A DNA stretch of 64,000 nt from Pleurostoma richardsiae (lineage: Eukaryota > Ascomycota > Sordariomycetes > Calosphaeriales > Pleurostomataceae), in contig JANBVO010000037.1 in assembly GCA_030052745.1 (NCBI GenBank), forward strand, positions 62,001-126,000. The letters are read 5' to 3'. The position numbers were made by a program, and so were the translations under genes. The notes under the pieces are model-generated. The model was not told the DNA's origin, ran no database searches, and was given only the letters and a program-made list of their open reading frames with translations. Positions 10,954 through 23,262 of the stretch are shown here, in pieces. Position 1 is the stretch's first letter, and every line of letters begins with the position of its first letter.

Positions 10954-12149
10954 TGTATGATTTCACAAGAGACCTGATGTCTGCCTTCCTCGAGGCAATC
11001 TTCTGAAAGACGCACCACTGTCATGCTATTTATCGGTTATTCCAAGAAGGACGGCTGGGTTGTAAAATTAGCATCTGCTAACAGGGGTGAGCTCTAGCTA
11101 TTTCCTGACGTTGTCCGAGCAGAGTCAAGTTGAACCATTCCAGATGTTTTGCCCAATGGGGGCCTAGCATGTTAGACTCAGGCGCTGGTGATCATGGCCA
11201 TATTGAGACTGACGACAGGCTCAGCCCCCAACAACAGGGCGGTGACATGCTACTAATGCATCAATTGCACAGAGGTAGAGCGGGGAGCACCGCAGAAGCT
11301 TACATTTCTCCAGCTCTGTAGCATTGGGGGCCATGGGACGGTTTCTCGTGTTCTAAGCATCAGCAGAGCGTAACATGGCGTTCATAGAATGGGACCAGGA
11401 TGTGGAGTCGGAGTTTTGACCACGATTGGCAGCTCCGGGGATCCGGCCGCGGCTCCAAAAAGAGTTGAGAAGTTTAGACTCAAGGCTTGGGAGTAGAATG
11501 ATGAAACCATTATGAGATGTGCGTAGCTCCTCGTGATCAAAGGACCGTTTACATGCTGTTGCGGATTGAACTTGTCATTGAACTGGTGGGACGTGAGTTA
11601 CCTCAGGTACCCAGAAGAGCTCTTAGTGCTTGCTAAAAGTCGCATTACTTGCAGAAGATGTCCAATTGTCAATGTTCATGGGACCTGTGTAACCCATTAG
11701 ATGAAATGACTTCCGAACTTCTACACTATCCGCCTCCTCCCCCAGGCATGCATTGGAGCCAGTTTTCAAGAGGATTGTGCTCAAAGCGGCCTGTAGTAAT
11801 ATCTCTGTTAAGTTTGGTCTCCTCCGAAAAACCAACTCGGCCCATAAGAGCGAATCTCAACCTCTCGAGTCAACCACCGAGTCCTTACCGTTGAGTGTGT
11901 GAAATGAGAGCTATTTCTCTTTTACAATACCTCTAACCTCTCCCAATACGAAATGAACTTCAACTTTTGATGACAGCGGGAGCTACACTTGGAAGGGACA
12001 AGGGGTATCACGTGAGATGTCGACACTCGACTGTCCACAGGCCCCGCATCGAAATCGCCGACACCGGCCGGGAACGTCGTCCACGACTTGATGCGCCAGT
12101 CAACATATCACACCTCTGTCCTTCAGTTCTCCGACATAATACGACAAAG
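10954..12149. promoter_or_regulatory. Divergent intergenic region
   Basis: Separates the beta-helix gene (minus) from the glyoxalase-like gene (plus); both promoters should lie here. Short frames in it, including an in-frame extension of the glyoxalase frame back to 11967, show no family content. No distinct regulatory motif is recognised. Confidence 0.4.
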
Positions 12150-13061
12150 ATGGCGAGCGAAGGAGGAAAACCTGTCCTTGATCACATAGTCATCCTGCTG
12201 CCGCATCCCAAACTCCTCGAGTTACCCTCCTGGCTCACAGATGCCTTCACGGTTCTGAACGGCGGCCGGCACGCTGACGGTGTCACGGAGAACAAGCTCA
12301 TCTTGCTTGAGGATGGCGTCTATCTCGAGCTCATTGCGTTCATAGAGGGCAAAGAAAAAGAAAGACAAACCCACAAATGGGGTCATCGGCTGGAGGGACA
12401 TATCATCGACTGGGCATACACCCTACTCACGCCAGCTGCCAGCGATGGGAACACCGTGGGAAGCCCGGAGGACAAATACCGCGTGATTCAAGACCGGATA
12501 CGCGCCGCAAAGACCGGAATCGAGTATGATGACCCCGTCGGAGGCGGCAGGATCACCCCTGGCGGGACGGAGCTCCGATGGGCGACGGCATCACCGCATG
12601 TCGAGGAAAAATCCCTGGGCGATTTCCTTGGAGGTGAAGCCCCATTTTGGTGCCTCGATCGGACACCTCGCCCATTGCGGGTACCGCACCATGTTGCCGA
12701 GAACGTGCGCCACCCGAGCGGTGCAACCGGCATACAGAGTGTTTCCGTGTTTGTGAAAGACAAGAAGGTGTTTGACGCTTTGCATCGCACCTATGACGCC
12801 CTCCAGGGTACGCAGGGCACGGCGGTTTCTGCGGAAGCTTCTCAAGAGGCGTATCGGTATGATGTTGGCGCCCCTGAGGGGAATACCCATAGACCACCAC
12901 CCTCTATCATATTGGCTCAGCCGACAGAGGCAACAGGAGAATCTGCCGCTGTACCTGACGTCTATGTCAAGCTTGCCATGTACTCGAAATCTGGTCAAGG
13001 GAAGGTGGCTGGAGTCTTGGCTGGTGGATGGGAACTCGAAATCGAGTTGGTTGCCTCATGA
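12150..13061 (+). CDS. Glyoxalase-like domain protein
   Basis: Single-exon gene of 303 residues, starting at the ATG at 12150 (A at -3). Residues about 9-60 are the characteristic start of the Glyoxalase-like (Glyoxalase_3, VOC superfamily) family: LDHIVILLPHP followed by FTVLNGGRHADGVTENKLI and LEDGVYLELIAFIE. The metal-ligand His of VOC proteins can be placed at LDHIV, with the Glu in YLELIAF as another candidate. A middle block (GHIIDWAYTLLT) and a second half-fold with WCLDRTPRPLRVPHH and GIQSVSVFVKD are present. Members are small cytosolic proteins of uncertain substrate. The longer open frame starting near 11970 is in the same frame but has no conserved sequence, so the internal ATG was chosen. 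Confidence 0.85.
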   Translation: MASEGGKPVLDHIVILLPHPKLLELPSWLTDAFTVLNGGRHADGVTENKLILLEDGVYLELIAFIEGKEKERQTHKWGHRLEGHIIDWAYTLLTPAASDGNTVGSPEDKYRVIQDRIRAAKTGIEYDDPVGGGRITPGGTELRWATASPHVEEKSLGDFLGGEAPFWCLDRTPRPLRVPHHVAENVRHPSGATGIQSVSVFVKDKKVFDALHRTYDALQGTQGTAVSAEASQEAYRYDVGAPEGNTHRPPPSIILAQPTEATGESAAVPDVYVKLAMYSKSGQGKVAGVLAGGWELEIELVAS

Positions 13062-13188
13062 GGTTGAATTACGGTCTAAATGCTGCCGAGGAGATTGCTG
13101 ATCTAGACGCACATATTCAGTAGACGAGGAGCTCTGATTATCTTCAGAACAGAAGGGTATAGTGGACACTTCTAGATAGACGATAAAA

Positions 13189-14638
13189 TCAGCGAAGCAC
13201 GACAGCCTGCTCAATCTCCTCTACGCCCTTCACCGAGATCCGGTAGTTCTTCTTCTTCCCCCTGCCCCAGCGCATGATGACGACGAGTTCGTTGCGCTCC
13301 AAAATCATGTGCACCGCCAAGCCCTCCCTCGTGTCGAGCAGTTCGGGGTTCAGAGGAAACCACATTCGAGACCGGTCGAACTCGGTCAGGATGTCCAACT
13401 CCGGGAAGAGGAAGCAGTCCAGGTGTGCATCGGGGCGCGTCCCGAATGTCTCCCGGATCAAATCGTGCAGCTGGTTCTGAAGGCTCATGATGGTCTTGTG
13501 GCTCACGGGCCGCCGGACAACCGGACTAAGCAGGTCATAGAGGTGCTCCCACTCGTGGTCTTTGGCTATGTCGAGCGGCGTGCTGTCTTTCAGGGAGGTG
13601 CTTGTGTCTTTTGCTGTCCTCGAAAGCCCTTCATAGCGGTCGGATCAGCACCAATGATACTTCATAGGAAGCTAATATGAGAGTCTACTCACTCCAAGCA
13701 CCGTTGCGAAGCAGATAGTCCACCACCGACTTCTTCCCATGCCATGCAGCCTGATGCAGTGGCCGGAACCCGCTCGCCATCCCAAAGTCGTTTGCAGCTC
13801 CTAAATGAAGGTAATGCCGTCAGTACATTCTACAGTCACTTGAGCCCGCACAAAAGTCCGGTAGACAGACGTATGGTAGTACAGTTGATCCATCTCTGCC
13901 TGTAGACCTTCTCGGCGCGATCAAGCGTCCTGATCACCTCGTCCCAGCGCCCCGCGAACGCGGCATTCGCAAGCGCATACCGGTCCCGAAAATAGGGCAT
14001 AGTGAGATCCTGGCCCGGCTTGCAGCGGAACTGGCCGTACCAAGCGACGGCGTCGGTCTTGAAGGGCGAGTAGATGCCGTTAGAGTCGAACTGCGGCACC
14101 TGCTCCACATAACTCTTGAGCATCAGGAGCTCCAGCTTCTCGTCGATGCTCATGACGAGTTCCCTAGTGCAAATTCAACGTCAAGCAAAGAGGAGGGGGA
14201 CCGAGGAAGAACTGACGTGGTGATGAACTCGCGGAGCTTGGTGGCCTCTCTGGCGAGACGCACCACCAGGTCTTCCACGTCGTTCTTGTTCCAGAGCCAC
14301 CGAAACCTGTCCGCCGGCTTCATCTTGCCCCCCTTGTCCACCTTGGCATCCGCATCGCCGTCCGCCGGCTTCATGCTCGCCGTGAGCTTGACGAGCTCGT
14401 CCGTGAGCTTCTCGCACTCCTCGATGTCCACCTGCTTGGCCAGGTACTGCCGCCGGTCCTCGGGCATCCCCTGCTGCTTGGCGTACAGCCGTTCGACCTG
14501 GAGGCGAAGCTTGTCCGTCTCGGCCATCACGCTCGCCAGGCTGTTGGGTGCGTTCTTGATCGTCTCGGCGGCCCACGTGAGGTAGGCTATGACCTTAGCC
14601 AGCCCCTCCGCGACGCTGAGGATGGTCCCGGGATCCAT
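13189..14638 (-). CDS. Ankyrin-type repeat protein with fungal N-terminal helical domain
   Basis: Model complement(join(13189..13613,13693..13800,13871..14163,14217..14638)), 415 residues; introns of 79, 70 and 53 nt, frame consistent throughout. Residues 1-55 (MDPGTILSVAEGLAKVIAYL, then APNSLASVMAETDKLRLQ) resemble the helical N-terminal domain found on fungal NLR-like proteins (Helo-like N / Fungal_N group). A Lys/Glu-rich linker follows. Residues about 180-230 contain WYGQFRCKPGQ and LANAAFAGRWDEVIRTLDRA; then ankyrin-type units read FRPLHQAAWHGKKSVVDYLL and STPLDIAKDHEWEHLYDLL. The C-terminal block (LHDLIRETFG, ELDILTEFDRSRMWFPL, YRISVKGVEEIEQ) resembles the tail of ankyrin proteins I recall from actinobacteria. 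No NACHT/P-loop is seen. Function unknown; a self/non-self or regulatory role is only a guess. Confidence 0.78.
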
Positions 14639-15260
14639 CGCAGCCAGGCCTTCTCAAGTGTGTCAATAATCGGAGCTTGAGAAAGAGACAGTGGAGAAGA
14701 TATGCAGGCCGGCTTCTCGTCGCTGTCCAGCTCAGGAAGTGAAGGCTAAATATCAGACCAAGGCAGAATCTTAAGCAGCAGAGGTTCTGGCTTGGCATGT
14801 CAGCCCAGCAGATTTCAGCGTCAGCTGAAGCTTCGTGTAGCGTGGCGTCGGTTGGGCTGCGTGATCACAGCCCCCGCATCAACACAGCCGAACTCTTTCC
14901 ATCGGCAGCACATTAGGCGGAAGAGCAGGGCGCATCAATAGCAAACGTGAACTTCCCCGTCGGCTATCAGTCATTGAGCTGTAGGACACTTAATTAGAGA
15001 GCATCATTATACTATTTCGACTACCGGTAGTGACAGGTGGATGGATATCAAAGCCAAGCGCAAGCCGACAAACTCCTAGCATCATCCATAACCATGATTT
15101 CTGCAGTAAACCAAAATCGCCCTCCCAGCGCCGCGTCAATCACATACAGATGATCCCACCCCAAGCCTTCCTTTTCCCGATGCGACCCAGTCAATGTCTC
15201 AGGACGTGGTGCGTCTCAGTCTCTAGTTCCACTACTGGGGCTGACGGGTAGACCAACGCC
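14639..15260. other. Intergenic, no supported gene
   Basis: Between two minus-strand genes: 3' end of the rhodopsin-like gene and promoter of the ankyrin-type gene. No coding signal or repeat recognised. Confidence 0.4.
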
Positions 15261-16772
15261 CTACATCGGCCCCAGGCCCGTGCCGATCTTCTGGATCTCG
15301 CGGATGTGGTACTCGATGCGCGCCTCGTCCGTCTGCACCACCTTGCCCAGCGGTGGCTCCGCGGAGCTTGCCGTGCTGCCGCCGCGGCTGTGGGCACTCC
15401 CGCCGCTGGGCCGCAGGAATCCGCCCAGGCGCTCGCTGAGGCGCTCGCCCAGCAGACCGCTCAGGCGGCTCTTCCGCCTCTGCTGCTGCTGCGAGCGGTC
15501 CTCGGCGCCGAGGCTGGCGCGGGCCTGGGAGTGCCGCGAGGCTGCCCAGCGGTTCTCGTCGTAGTGGTAGAACTGCGCCGGTGGCGGGTGCGTGTTGTCG
15601 CGGATGAGGGCGCGGAGGATGGGGATCGAGGCTGCCATGATGGTGATGGCACACTCAGCCGTGGCGAGGATGACGAGGTTGATGGTACGGACTGGTAAAA
15701 GTTAGTTACTTCATGCTCAGGTCTAAGAGAGGAAGGACTTGGTCCTACTGATGTCAGGGTCACCTATCGCGGTAAGGGTGACGGTCTTGATGATGGATGT
15801 AATTCCGGCGCTAGATGGACGACCTCGTGGTGAGTAGTGATGCCACTGGGCTGCATACTGGACGGCGAGGATTGACTTACAAGACACCCATGCTCATGGC
15901 CAAGATGACGCCGCACTTCTCTTTCTTATTCATTGTCAGAGGCCAAATGATCCTCCATGGAAGCGTGGCTAGGACGACGTCCATGGCCCCTGAATATGCT
16001 GTAGGAAGAGGGTACATCAGCGAGTGGATGGTGGAAAACGAAAGAGAGCACAGGAAGCCTCACCAGCAGTGAAGATGTTGTACCGGACGAGAAAACGTTT
16101 CGGCCAGCAGGTCCCCTTCACGTGCGGATACCACTGCTTCTCAACCGGCCAGCACTGGATGAACTGGAATAGGGCGGACACACCCAGGGCGATGTTGATA
16201 GTGATGATGACGAACCAAACGAAGCGCTTGATCCAGCCGTCCGAGATGCGCAGCAGCGTAATAGCGAAGGATGTCTTGCTCCAGACCGCCGATAGGATCA
16301 AGAGGAAGCCGGCGATGGTGGACACGACGAGGAACGGCAAGATCTTGGTGTGATCAATGTCCCAGATGTGCTTGCCGAAGCCGTAGCTGACGCAGACGGA
16401 CTGGAGGGACACCCCGGCCGCGAGGGTTACCTGGTGTGTGGCTCGAAGTCAGCAGCTCTCCTCGCGCTATCTCACGCCCCTTGTCGATCACCCAGGGATA
16501 CCAACCCATGATGCGATCAGGACGTAGTCATCCCACCACAAGCCACGGTGCCGGAAGAACTTGCAGTACACCCTCAGACCTAGGAACAGGGCCGATAGTG
16601 CCGTCAAGAGCCAGATAGTAAAGTTCAGCTGCGGGCCGTAGTTATCGTGAGGCAGCTTGAAGAAGTAGTTGGTCGCGAACGGGCCCGTGGCCGAGGTCGT
16701 CGTCGTCGTCGTCGTCGACGACGCCCGAGTGGTTATTGCGGTTCCACTGGCCGCGCCGGTTTCGCTGGACAT
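15261..16772 (-). CDS. Fungal rhodopsin-type 7-TM membrane protein
   Basis: Model complement(join(15261..15691,15749..15810,15881..15998,16064..16430,16506..16772)), 414 residues, with four introns of 57-75 nt. The gene belongs to the large ascomycete family of SAT5-like/rhodopsin-domain integral membrane proteins. Visible segments: a Thr-rich extracellular N-terminus coded by a GTC/GAC triplet run; TM1 with LLTALSALFLGLRVYCKF; the signature GLWWDDYVLIASW; TM3 region VSLQSVCVSYGFGKHIWD; FAITLLRISDGWIKRFVW; an IQCWPVEKQW-GTCW extracellular pair of cysteines; AYSGAMDVVLATLPWRII; TAIGDPDI; and the last helix CAITIMAASIPILRALIR, followed by a Ser/Arg-rich cytosolic tail. Members are proposed receptors or SAT5-type pathway proteins; no ligand is known. 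The start at 16772 was chosen over an in-frame upstream ATG at 17144, whose extension is Arg-rich and unconserved. The donor of intron 1 (GTTGGT) is weak. Confidence 0.88.
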
Positions 16773-18950
16773 GTGCGGTGGAGCAGGTTGAGCCTGCGAA
16801 CTCTCTCTCTTTCTTGTTTGCTGCTCCTGGTGATGCTGCGAAGTTGGCTTCCTCTTTCGACGACGCCGAAGATGTCCCGCAACGCTGTTCGAACCCGCAT
16901 CTGCGCCGGCGGCATAGGCGTATCTCAGGTTGGCAGGGCGTTGAGAATCGCAGAAAACCGGGATATGTGAGAAGCGCCTTCTTGTGATGAACGGCAGGAG
17001 AAGACGGGAAGGCGGTATTTGAAGGTCTTGGCCTGAGACGCTCTTTCTGTGCGGCGAGACGAACCGAGCCCGTCTCGGGATCTCAGGAAGGATCCGCTGC
17101 CCGGTCTTGCCCCTCCGTCCTGCCTCTTCAGGAGAGAACGCCACCGATGGCTTGTCGATCGGGCATCTCGCCAGCAGCCGGACCCCTTGGTGAGGTCCAA
17201 GCAGGGAGGACCCCTGACGAGGCCAGGCCCTCGCCCGGACTCATTGCTGTACTGTATAGGCCGCTCCCCGCAATCTGCGTCCTGGGGAGAACAGATGCAT
17301 CCACGGTTGTGATTGGGACGGGCAGGCTACAGGCCGTGTCGCACTTGACGTGCATTGAGCGCACGTGTGATGTTCCCGTCTCACAATGCTCACCATAAGG
17401 GATGGATGTGCCTGCTGGGACGGCCAACCCCTGGATCGGGGAATTTCCTCCCAATCAGCATCATCCTTTGCTGGGCAATGACACCCCTGCAGCACTTCGG
17501 GATGCGACGCGGGGCATCCCTGGGGGGAAGACCTACATGAACTTTACATAAGGTTAACTGTTGAAGTAGTGAGGCTCTGAGGCTCTGAGGCTCTGAGGTT
17601 CACCGGCCCCTCTAGATCGGGTTGCTTCCCGGCGTAGATCAATCGACAACCGGCGTCTCTGGTTCGTTGGAAAAGCTCACCGGTCACTACGCTGCGGCCT
17701 CCTGAGCGTTGCCTAGGCCATCTGATGTCCCTTGCATCGGATGAAGGGATCACGAAGGGAACCCCGGTTCGTCCCTTGCCGTGCGGACTTGCATTCCGCA
17801 GGTTACACTGGTGGCGCGGGACATTTTCCCCGGATTCTCGACTGCATCTCTGCAGGTCGAGGAGTATGCAGTAAGACGGGAACCATCGTGGCGCTGCCTT
17901 GATTGCTTCCGTCCATTAGGACACACTGCAGGCTGGCGGTGTGTCACTGGAGAACCTTAGGAGCAGTTGTTAGCATCTATGCTCGGCGTAGAATCTCACA
18001 ATGTCCTAAGACGGATCGAGTAGGCCTCCCCCGTCGTTGGATACACTCAGTCTCTGCCAAGGGAGTGACATCGGACGGGAGACGACATTGGACGAAGGGG
18101 ATAGCACGAGGCGGGGGTGCCATGTGCTGGATCTGCTCCGGACCGATCCTGATCTGTTCAAAGATCAATCTCGGCTCCTATCACCTACGAAATCAAGGAA
18201 CGGAGGACATATAGAACCACAGTTCACGAGTAGACCCAATTTGAAGGATGATGGGATCTTTCCCTTGTTTTCCATAGCGGAATTATAATCCATCGCATGA
18301 ATGAGTGTCAGATTGAGAGAGCGCACGCAGGAGGGAAGTGCGAAGGGGAAGATAGAGAGGTAGAGGCAGCCAGAAGGTCTGAGAGAGAAAAATGACAAGG
18401 GTATCAATTAAAGCGAGCGATCCGGCGATTTTGAAACGCTCCCTGCATGTCGGCAGTTGACGATAGTAATGAAAAAAGAGGAAGAGTCGTGACTCTCGAA
18501 GCGCACTAGAAACGGTCCTCCGAGGACCGTTGATCCCCCGTCACTGTTGCTCTTTTCTTTTCCTCTCCTTCTCCTCGGACCTGTCTTTGGAAGAGCAGGC
18601 CCAAAGTTGAGTCGCCGCCATAGCATCTGGCGGACATTATCTCGGAACATTGTTAAACTCTGTCGTGCAAGTTATTGGCGTCAAGGTCTCTTCGTGAAGA
18701 AGAGATCGCAGCCTGCCTTCGCGTGGGCGGGAGGCATGCTCGACCGGCCAGTACCCGAATCAGCAACTCCAAAATTTCAGATCATAAAGACACTGGCAGA
18801 CAGTAAGGAAAGAACAAAGGAAAAGAAACATCATGATAAGGAAAAGCGGCCCAGGGGGGCCCAGAGTCATTACCACCACCTCTTCAATCATCGGTCGTCC
18901 CTCCAATTCGTAAGTAGCATCCAGCATGGTCATTCATCCGAGACTCACGC
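16773..18950. other. 2.2-kb gene-poor stretch
   Basis: Upstream of the rhodopsin-like gene and downstream of the RdRP gene. Several short open frames exist, but none has family resemblance or compatible splice sites. It contains a perfect 8-bp tandem repeat at 17571-17598. It should include the rhodopsin gene promoter and the RdRP 3' untranslated region. Confidence 0.4.
17571..17598. repeat. Tandem repeat of GAGGCTCT
   Basis: Three perfect copies of an 8-bp unit plus a half copy (GAGG). It is a simple microsatellite-like repeat in non-coding DNA and is probably length-polymorphic. Confidence 0.9.
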
Positions 18951-21900
18951 TCAAAAATCATCTTCCTCATCTACTCCCACCTCATCGCCATCACCGAGGT
19001 AGTCGCTGCCCGTCCCCTCGTCCCGAGCCACCACCTGCTTGATGTACTTCCTGTCCGGCCTCAGCGCCGCATACATCCGCGGCACTACCACGACAGGCGC
19101 CGACGGCCCCCCGGCCGTCATCATCGCCTTGATCCACTGCAGCTGCCGGCCCGCGAGACGCCAGACGAACCTGGGGCGCCTATCGTGGCACAGCCTGAAT
19201 GCCGTGCTGGCGCGCAGCAGCGCCCACTGCGACATCTCCCCGTCCTTGAGCTCCGGCTGCGTCAGCATGCGGATCGTCTTACTCCCGCGCTCGAGCGCGG
19301 AGTGGTCCTTGAGGCGCGGCCGGATGCGCCGCCACTCGTCATACACCCGGTGCACCTTCTCCGGATAAGGCGCCGCGCCGTCGCCGTGCTCGCTGCGTGC
19401 CGCCATGGCCGTCCTCCACGTCTTCTCGACCTCTAGTATGTCCTCCTTGAGGGTGCTTAGGAGCGACTTCGCGACATCCGACCTCTTGGCCATCTCAACC
19501 CACCCGTTGTAGTACACCACCAGGTCGGGGTCCCAAAAGTCCGCCTTCTCAGCATCGGGTTCGCTGGCAGGCAGCTTGTCCTTACCCTTGCCATTTGTGG
19601 GGTTCATGTCGCGGTACAGGGCCCCAAGCTCGCTGTCAATAGTGGGCTTGGCGATAGTGAACTTGAGATAGTCGATGATGTGCGTAGGCGGGCGCTTGTC
19701 GTCCGTCCAGGCATCTCCACGGTAAGCTGGCTCAGCCAGGCTCGGCGACTCTCGAAGCAACTCTTTCAGGAGCTTGTTCCAGTCCTTCACGGTGAATTCG
19801 ATGCCTTGTTTGGCTTGGTCAACCAGATTGCTAAGGAGCGTGCTCAGTATGACGGCGGCGGAGTCGTGGACATTATTTCTGCGGTAGCAGAACCGCTCCT
19901 TGTAGTTGGTGCACCTCCCTAAAAGGCTCTGTTGTAGATTGAAGGCAAAGCTCTTCTGGATCATCTCTGATACTCTTGCGGTCATACCGTCACCGACGGC
20001 GAGATCGCCAAAGTGCGTCTTGATCTTCCGCATGTAGCCCATCTCAATGAGCTTCGGCTTCGTAGGCATATCCGCGTTGACGAAATTGTCCACAATGTTT
20101 GGGTCCCAGCAGACCCAGGCCAGATCGCCGTCATAGTCGCCACCAGAGAGCTTATCCGCAAGGGCAGAGTCTCCTGTGGAGGGGAAGACGATGACGTCTC
20201 GCAGCATGTGTAGCTCTGGCTTGAAGACCGCCTTGACCTTCTGGATATCGCTGGGGTAGTGTGCCGGCGACCTAGATACCAAGACGTCTGTGTCGTGGAG
20301 GAGCATGCCGGAGAAGTCCTCCGTCTGGAATTTGGTCGAGAAACCGAGATGAACTTCGTTGGGCTCCAATATGCCGAGGAAATCAACCACCATGTAGATA
20401 TAAGCAGAGCAACCCACCTTGATATTGAGTTTCTTCTTTAGCAAGTCGCACTTGTTCTTCTGCATCTGCCAGAGCATTTCCTGCATGTACTTCATTTTCT
20501 TAGGGTCAAAGCCCCCGTCGAGAAGTATATTCATAGCTTCTGAGTCCTCTGAAGGCAGACCGCCAAGGAACTCGACGGAGCGGTTCTTAATACGGTCCGG
20601 ACGATGAGATGAATTCTCGTCCACCCACTGGCGAAGCTGGATCGACGAGTTCATCGCCACCCTCTGGCTGTCTAGATCATTTCGCAGGTTGGTCCGTAGG
20701 AGCTCGCCGATGACAGATCTCATCTTGACCCTGTCAGTAGCTCGGTCTTCCAGTACCGGCAGAAGTTGCAAGTTGAAGCTCGCAGACTTGATCTCCGCAG
20801 CGTGCTTGCGGACCTCCAGCGTCCGAAATTCTTCGTCTATCCAGTCAGACTCCCATTTGCGCTGCGATGGGTAAGTCTCAATCCAGTCCTCCGTGCCATT
20901 GTCAGTGACATCGACAATCCACATGCCTTTCGCACTTCCCAGTCGAGCCTGTACAGCACTTGGTATATCGGACAGTCCAAGGATGTCTCTCAGCTTCCTC
21001 GCAACACTCAAAGACATGCGTGCGACGCCGTCATTCATGACATTTTCAGAGGGCGATTCTAGGTCCTTTTCGTGGTTCCTAAGCTGGTTTGGGCCAAATA
21101 CAATGGTTGGGGTGGTCTGGCTGAGAACCAGGGCAATACGCTGGAACAGCTTCAGGTATGGCTGGGACCCGTTCTTGCTCAGCTCAAGCGCCCAGTCTAA
21201 CATCTGCGAAACACTCGATCTCGTCCTCGCATTGACAGGTTCGTTCTTCAGAGGCAATGAGTGTGCAAGCCGCGGCGAAACAAAGCCAATCCCATCTTCC
21301 GCAAATAAGTAGATCCTCTCCTTGAACACCGGCTTGGGTTCAGGGCCAAGGCGGACTTCTTTCGTGGCTTTTTTGTATCCCGCATCCTTGGTGTAGAATG
21401 GCGCCCAGCAACGGCCCAAGAAGGAGTGCCGCTCGCGCGTTAACCAGCCGATGACTTGTCCTATGGCTGATTCATCGTACTTAAGAAACGCCGGGACTTT
21501 CCAGGAATAAGGAGAGGGGAACAAGGCCTCCAAGAACCGATCGGCCCCGAAACGCCGGCTCAAGCGATGCGACTTCTCCAGCTTGAGTGGCTGCAACTGC
21601 ATGCAAAACAAGGGCCCAGAATTGTGTATGCTGAAGTCAATCGAAAGGGAAAGGACTACGTCGTGGCCGTTCACTCGGAAGTCCGTTAGGCTAGCTGCCC
21701 AGACGTCTGCTGGAGACATGGCTGGGAACGCTTTACCCCTAAAGGCATCGTGTCGCAACAAACTAGCATAGAGGTTTCTCTGGTCTTTCCAGTCTGTGCT
21801 GTATTTCAGGCTGACTTCATCAAGGTCGACGCCGCAGAAGAGGGCAATCCTGGTTACCTCCCACGCGATGGCAAGCGGCGCACCCTTGAGCCAGGTAGGG

Positions 21901-23262
21901 AAAGTTGCTAACGCTAGTCAACAACGCAACATTTTCCGAAATTCTAATGATTATTTTCTCGAACATATTGAAAAATGACGAGCGAACAAGGAAAAGCTGT
22001 AAAGAGAGGATGAGGAGAGACCACTTACGCCAGACACTCTCAAGACGCGCTGCTAGGCTTCGGTCTTCCGGAGACCTCGCGGCTTCGGCTTCTTCCATAG
22101 CGGTGCTGCGGACTGGCTCACGCAAAATGTCGCGATCTTGGTCGAAAACCATGGCCTCAGACCAGGCGATATTGCTCGAATACACCGTGCTGAGGCTAGG
22201 TGAGCTGGTGGCTCGAGCCTGAGCTCGCGGCCTTCCCTCAGGCACGCCATCCGCCCTCACAGAGGCTTCATACTCGGAGAAGGACTCGTTGATGGCCCGG
22301 ATTTCACCAGATGATGGTGCAAAAGAGTCTTGGGAGAACTGACGGGAATTTGACACTGCTGGGAGCTTTCCCTCGTGGCTGCTCGTGGCGACAGTGGTCT
22401 GACTGGTGGGCGGAGGCTCATCGTTGACAGAGAAGGCCGCAGACTGTACAGACAGTCTGCTCGTATTTGCGGATGTCGATGTGTAGAGAGAACTCGAACT
22501 CTTTCGAAGGGATCTCACTAATTCAGAGGATTCATCGGTTGGGCCCAGATCCGGCACATTGACTAGAGCTGTCGAACCAGACGCCTTAGGACGGACAGGT
22601 ACACGGTCGATGGCTTTGGCAACGCGCTGGAAAGAGTCGTCTGAGCAGTGCTGACCTTTGGCTCTCTTTGAGGAATCAAAGTCGCCGATGCCATCGCCAG
22701 AAGGCCTCTTAGACGAGAGCCTCGAGGGGGATCTTTCTGGGAGCGTCGTGGCTTTCTCCGGCGAAGTAGATATCCTCGCTTGACTCTGTTGTTGAAGGAC
22801 CGCAGGGCCGCTTTTGACGCTTCTGAAAGGTCTAGAGAGGGGAATAGGTGGATGAGCCTCTTTCAATATCGCAACCATCAGGTTTTGCAATTTGACCGTC
22901 TGGAGGTCGGTACTGGCTCTGGGCGGCTTGCTCGTCTTGGGCAGGGTATCAGGACCGCCGGCGGGTATCCGCACCCATGACTGGCTCGCCACCTTCGCAG
23001 CATGGCTGAAATCGTCGAGAATGCGGTCCAAGGCGCCACTCTCCCGCGAATGAAACTGGAAATGCAGCAGCTGGTAGATGGTGTGTGCTCGATGTTCTGC
23101 TTCTGAACGAAGAAGAGACTTTTGACGCGAAGGAGACAGTGTCTGGTCGGGCAGGTCGATGCCGAGGCCATAGTCATCATTGAGCCGGGCGATAAGCCGG
23201 TCGAATTCGGGGTTCTTCTTCTTCGTGGGGGTGTCGGGGGCGGAGCGGAGTGCGGGAGCCAT
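18951..23262 (-). CDS. RNA-dependent RNA polymerase (quelling/MSUD type)
   Basis: Cellular RdRP that copies aberrant RNA into dsRNA for RNA silencing. Model complement(join(18951..21907,22029..23262)), 1396 residues, close to N. crassa QDE-1 (about 1400). One 121-nt phase-1 intron (GTAAGT donor, TAG acceptor) joins LESVW to FPTWLKGAPLAIAWEVTRIA. The catalytic double-psi beta-barrel motif is DYDGD at residues about 1002-1006, inside KLSGGDYDGDLAWVCWDP. Other family segments include LRHDAFRGKAFPAMSPADVW, FLGRCWAPFYTKD, DGIGFVSPRLA, MVVDFLGILEPNEVHLGFS, LVSRSPAHYPSDIQKV and LHMLRDVIVFP. The first 400 residues are Ser/Pro-rich and poorly ordered. The start at MAPALRSAPDTPTKKKNPEF was chosen because the upstream extension is Arg-rich and unconserved. 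Which paralogue (QDE-1, SAD-1 or RRP-3 like) cannot be settled here. Confidence 0.93.

Noticed and set aside
16876-16905. GTTCGAACCCGC resembling a T-loop
   Set aside because: No flanking stems of a tRNA; it falls in the 5' region of the rhodopsin-type gene.
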